A stretch of DNA of 64,000 nt from the NCBI GenBank assembly GCA_963817335.1, contig CAWFNX010000005.1:1-64000 (forward strand), read 5' to 3'. A program made the translations under genes and the position numbers. Below are positions 63,088-64,000 of this stretch, in pieces (within the stretch, counting starts at the first letter, position 1; every line of letters begins with the position of its first letter). The notes beneath the pieces are model-generated. The model saw only the letters and a list, made by a program, of their open reading frames with translations, did not search any database and was not told the DNA's origin. The DNA is from AV40 sp963817335 (GTDB lineage: Bacteria > Verrucomicrobiota > Verrucomicrobiia > Chthoniobacterales > UBA10450).

Positions 63088-64000
63088 ATGGGCGAACCTG
63101 TTAATCCTGACGTAACCACAGTGCAGAAATCCGATGCCGATGCCATTGCTGGCGCGCCACCTTCGGAACGGGCCGATCTTCGCCCCGAAAATATTCAGGA
63201 CGCGGTCATTCGACTCGCTGGCAATTCCCAGGACGGAATCCAAACCGCCGGCGCATTCCTGGCCCGACTCGCCGGACGCAGCGCCCAGGAAGTCATGACC
63301 TACATGACGATCCCCGCCACGATTTCCGGCGGCCCGTCGATCTTCCAGGTCCGCATCGGTAACGGCGAAGTATTATCGGCCGGTGATGAAGCTGATTTTC
63401 TCATCGCGTTTTATCAACACAGTTATCAGGACCACATCGGATTTCTCCGTGAAGGCGGCGTGTTGCTTTACGATTCCGACAACGTCGAGCCGAATCTCGA
63501 CGACAAGCGTTTCGTTTACGTGGGCATCCCGATTACCGGGCTGACTGTTGAAGCGCTCGGCGGCACCGCCAAGGACAGAGGCAAAAACATTTTTGTCCTC
63601 GGATTGATCTCAAAGATTTTCCAGCTCGACGTTGAGAAATTGAAACGAATCATCACCGAAAAATTCGGCGGCAAAGACCAAAGCGTGGTGAACACCGCGC
63701 TGATGGCCTACCAGGCCGGCTACGCTTATCCGGTCGGCAATTTGCTCAAGCATCTTTACCAGTTTGAGAAGCTGGAAAAAAAACCGGGCGCCCGCGACCA
63801 GATCACCATGGACGGCAATACCGCGCTCGCTTACGGACTCATCGCCGGCGGTATTCGTTTCGGCGCCGGTTATCCGATCACCCCCTGGTCCACCGTAATG
63901 GAAGTGTTGCGCAGCGAACTTCCAAAGTACGGCGGCATTTTTGTTCAGGCCGAAGATGAGCTCGCATCCGTCTCGATCGCGATCGGGATGTCCTATTCGG
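63088..64000 (+). CDS. korA: 2-oxoacid:ferredoxin oxidoreductase alpha subunit (partial)
   Basis: About 304 residues visible, cut by the window end. An N-terminal gamma-type domain (residues 35-200: IRLAGNSQDGIQTAGAFLAR, HIGFLREGGVLLYDSDNVEP) is fused to the alpha (pyrimidine-binding) domain that begins near MDGNTALAYGLIAGGIRFGA, with GYPITPWSTVMEVL and AEDELASVSIAIGMSYS. This fused gamma-alpha form is KorA of 2-oxoglutarate:ferredoxin oxidoreductase. It makes succinyl-CoA with reduced ferredoxin; the beta subunit should follow outside the window. ATG at 63088. Confidence 0.88.
   Translation, partial: MGEPVNPDVTTVQKSDADAIAGAPPSERADLRPENIQDAVIRLAGNSQDGIQTAGAFLARLAGRSAQEVMTYMTIPATISGGPSIFQVRIGNGEVLSAGDEADFLIAFYQHSYQDHIGFLREGGVLLYDSDNVEPNLDDKRFVYVGIPITGLTVEALGGTAKDRGKNIFVLGLISKIFQLDVEKLKRIITEKFGGKDQSVVNTALMAYQAGYAYPVGNLLKHLYQFEKLEKKPGARDQITMDGNTALAYGLIAGGIRFGAGYPITPWSTVMEVLRSELPKYGGIFVQAEDELASVSIAIGMSYS

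Noticed and set aside
1..64000. CRISPR arrays, insertion sequences, prophage genes
   Set aside because: No regularly spaced repeats, transposase, integrase or phage structural genes were found.

Overview
The window is one dense bacterial chromosome segment with about 55 protein genes, mostly on the + strand. High third-position GC, a PEP-CTERM protein, many exported Gly-rich or unknown proteins, a ferredoxin-linked 2-oxoacid oxidoreductase and FixL/FixJ-like signalling suggest an environmental Gram-negative, most likely Verrucomicrobiota (soil Chthoniobacterales type). That placement is inference from gene content; there is no rRNA here to confirm it. The left edge holds a 5' remnant of a tRNA-Leu(UAG) gene on the minus strand, cut off after the anticodon loop, and I see no intact tRNA, transposase, integrase or CRISPR array.

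The main discovery is a 19-bp palindromic box, roughly GTAGGNCYAARGTCCWATA. I read it in 21 intergenic places between 315 and 53773 and nowhere after that. T2, G5, C7, G12, T13, C14 and T18 are the same in all 21 copies, position 15 is always C or T, and A17 is present in 20. It usually lies 34-92 bp ahead of a start codon and is oriented toward the gene. The 7-2-7 symmetry (TAGGACC-WW-GGTCCTA) is the layout bound by NarL/FixJ-type LuxR-HTH response regulators, and the only such regulator in the window (7684-8310) lies inside the region. I infer a regulon island of stress, envelope and signalling genes.

Layout. 0.4-4.4 kb: STAS-like protein, coiled-coil protein, exported peptidoglycan-binding protein, and a membrane protein divergent from a rhodanese that lacks its Cys. 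4.5-8.3 kb: membrane PAS histidine kinase plus FixJ-type regulator. 8.5-11.3 kb: frameshifted small gene, exported beta-carbonic anhydrase, three receiver-only proteins (one degenerate). 11.6-17 kb: L,D-transpeptidase, lipase-like lipoprotein, VIT-like membrane protein, beta-barrel, PPK2. 17-25.6 kb: RND efflux genes, SulP transporter, soluble transhydrogenase. 25.9-30 kb: soluble GAF/PAS kinase, receiver, K+ channel. 30.4-38.1 kb: exported arylsulfatase with exported formylglycine-generating enzyme, beta-barrel, DUF4239, AI-2E-type permease, unknown, SDR. 38.2-46 kb: three tandem DUF3300-DUF2950 pairs. 46-53.8 kb: DUF4105, second lipase-like lipoprotein, LOG-family enzyme, Ca2+/H+ antiporter, DUF4337. 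53.8-64 kb has no box: PEP-CTERM, TPR and DUF2891 proteins, M3 peptidase, GH25 lysozyme, FHA-cyclase divergent from a PEGA Ser/Thr kinase, and the start of korA.

Taken together, the box-linked part looks like an envelope and stress module: cell-wall enzymes, exported hydrolases, ion and drug transport, polyphosphate and redox balance, under two FixL-like kinases that share an AHELNQPL phosphorylation motif. The link between the kinases, the FixJ-like protein and the box is inferred, not shown.
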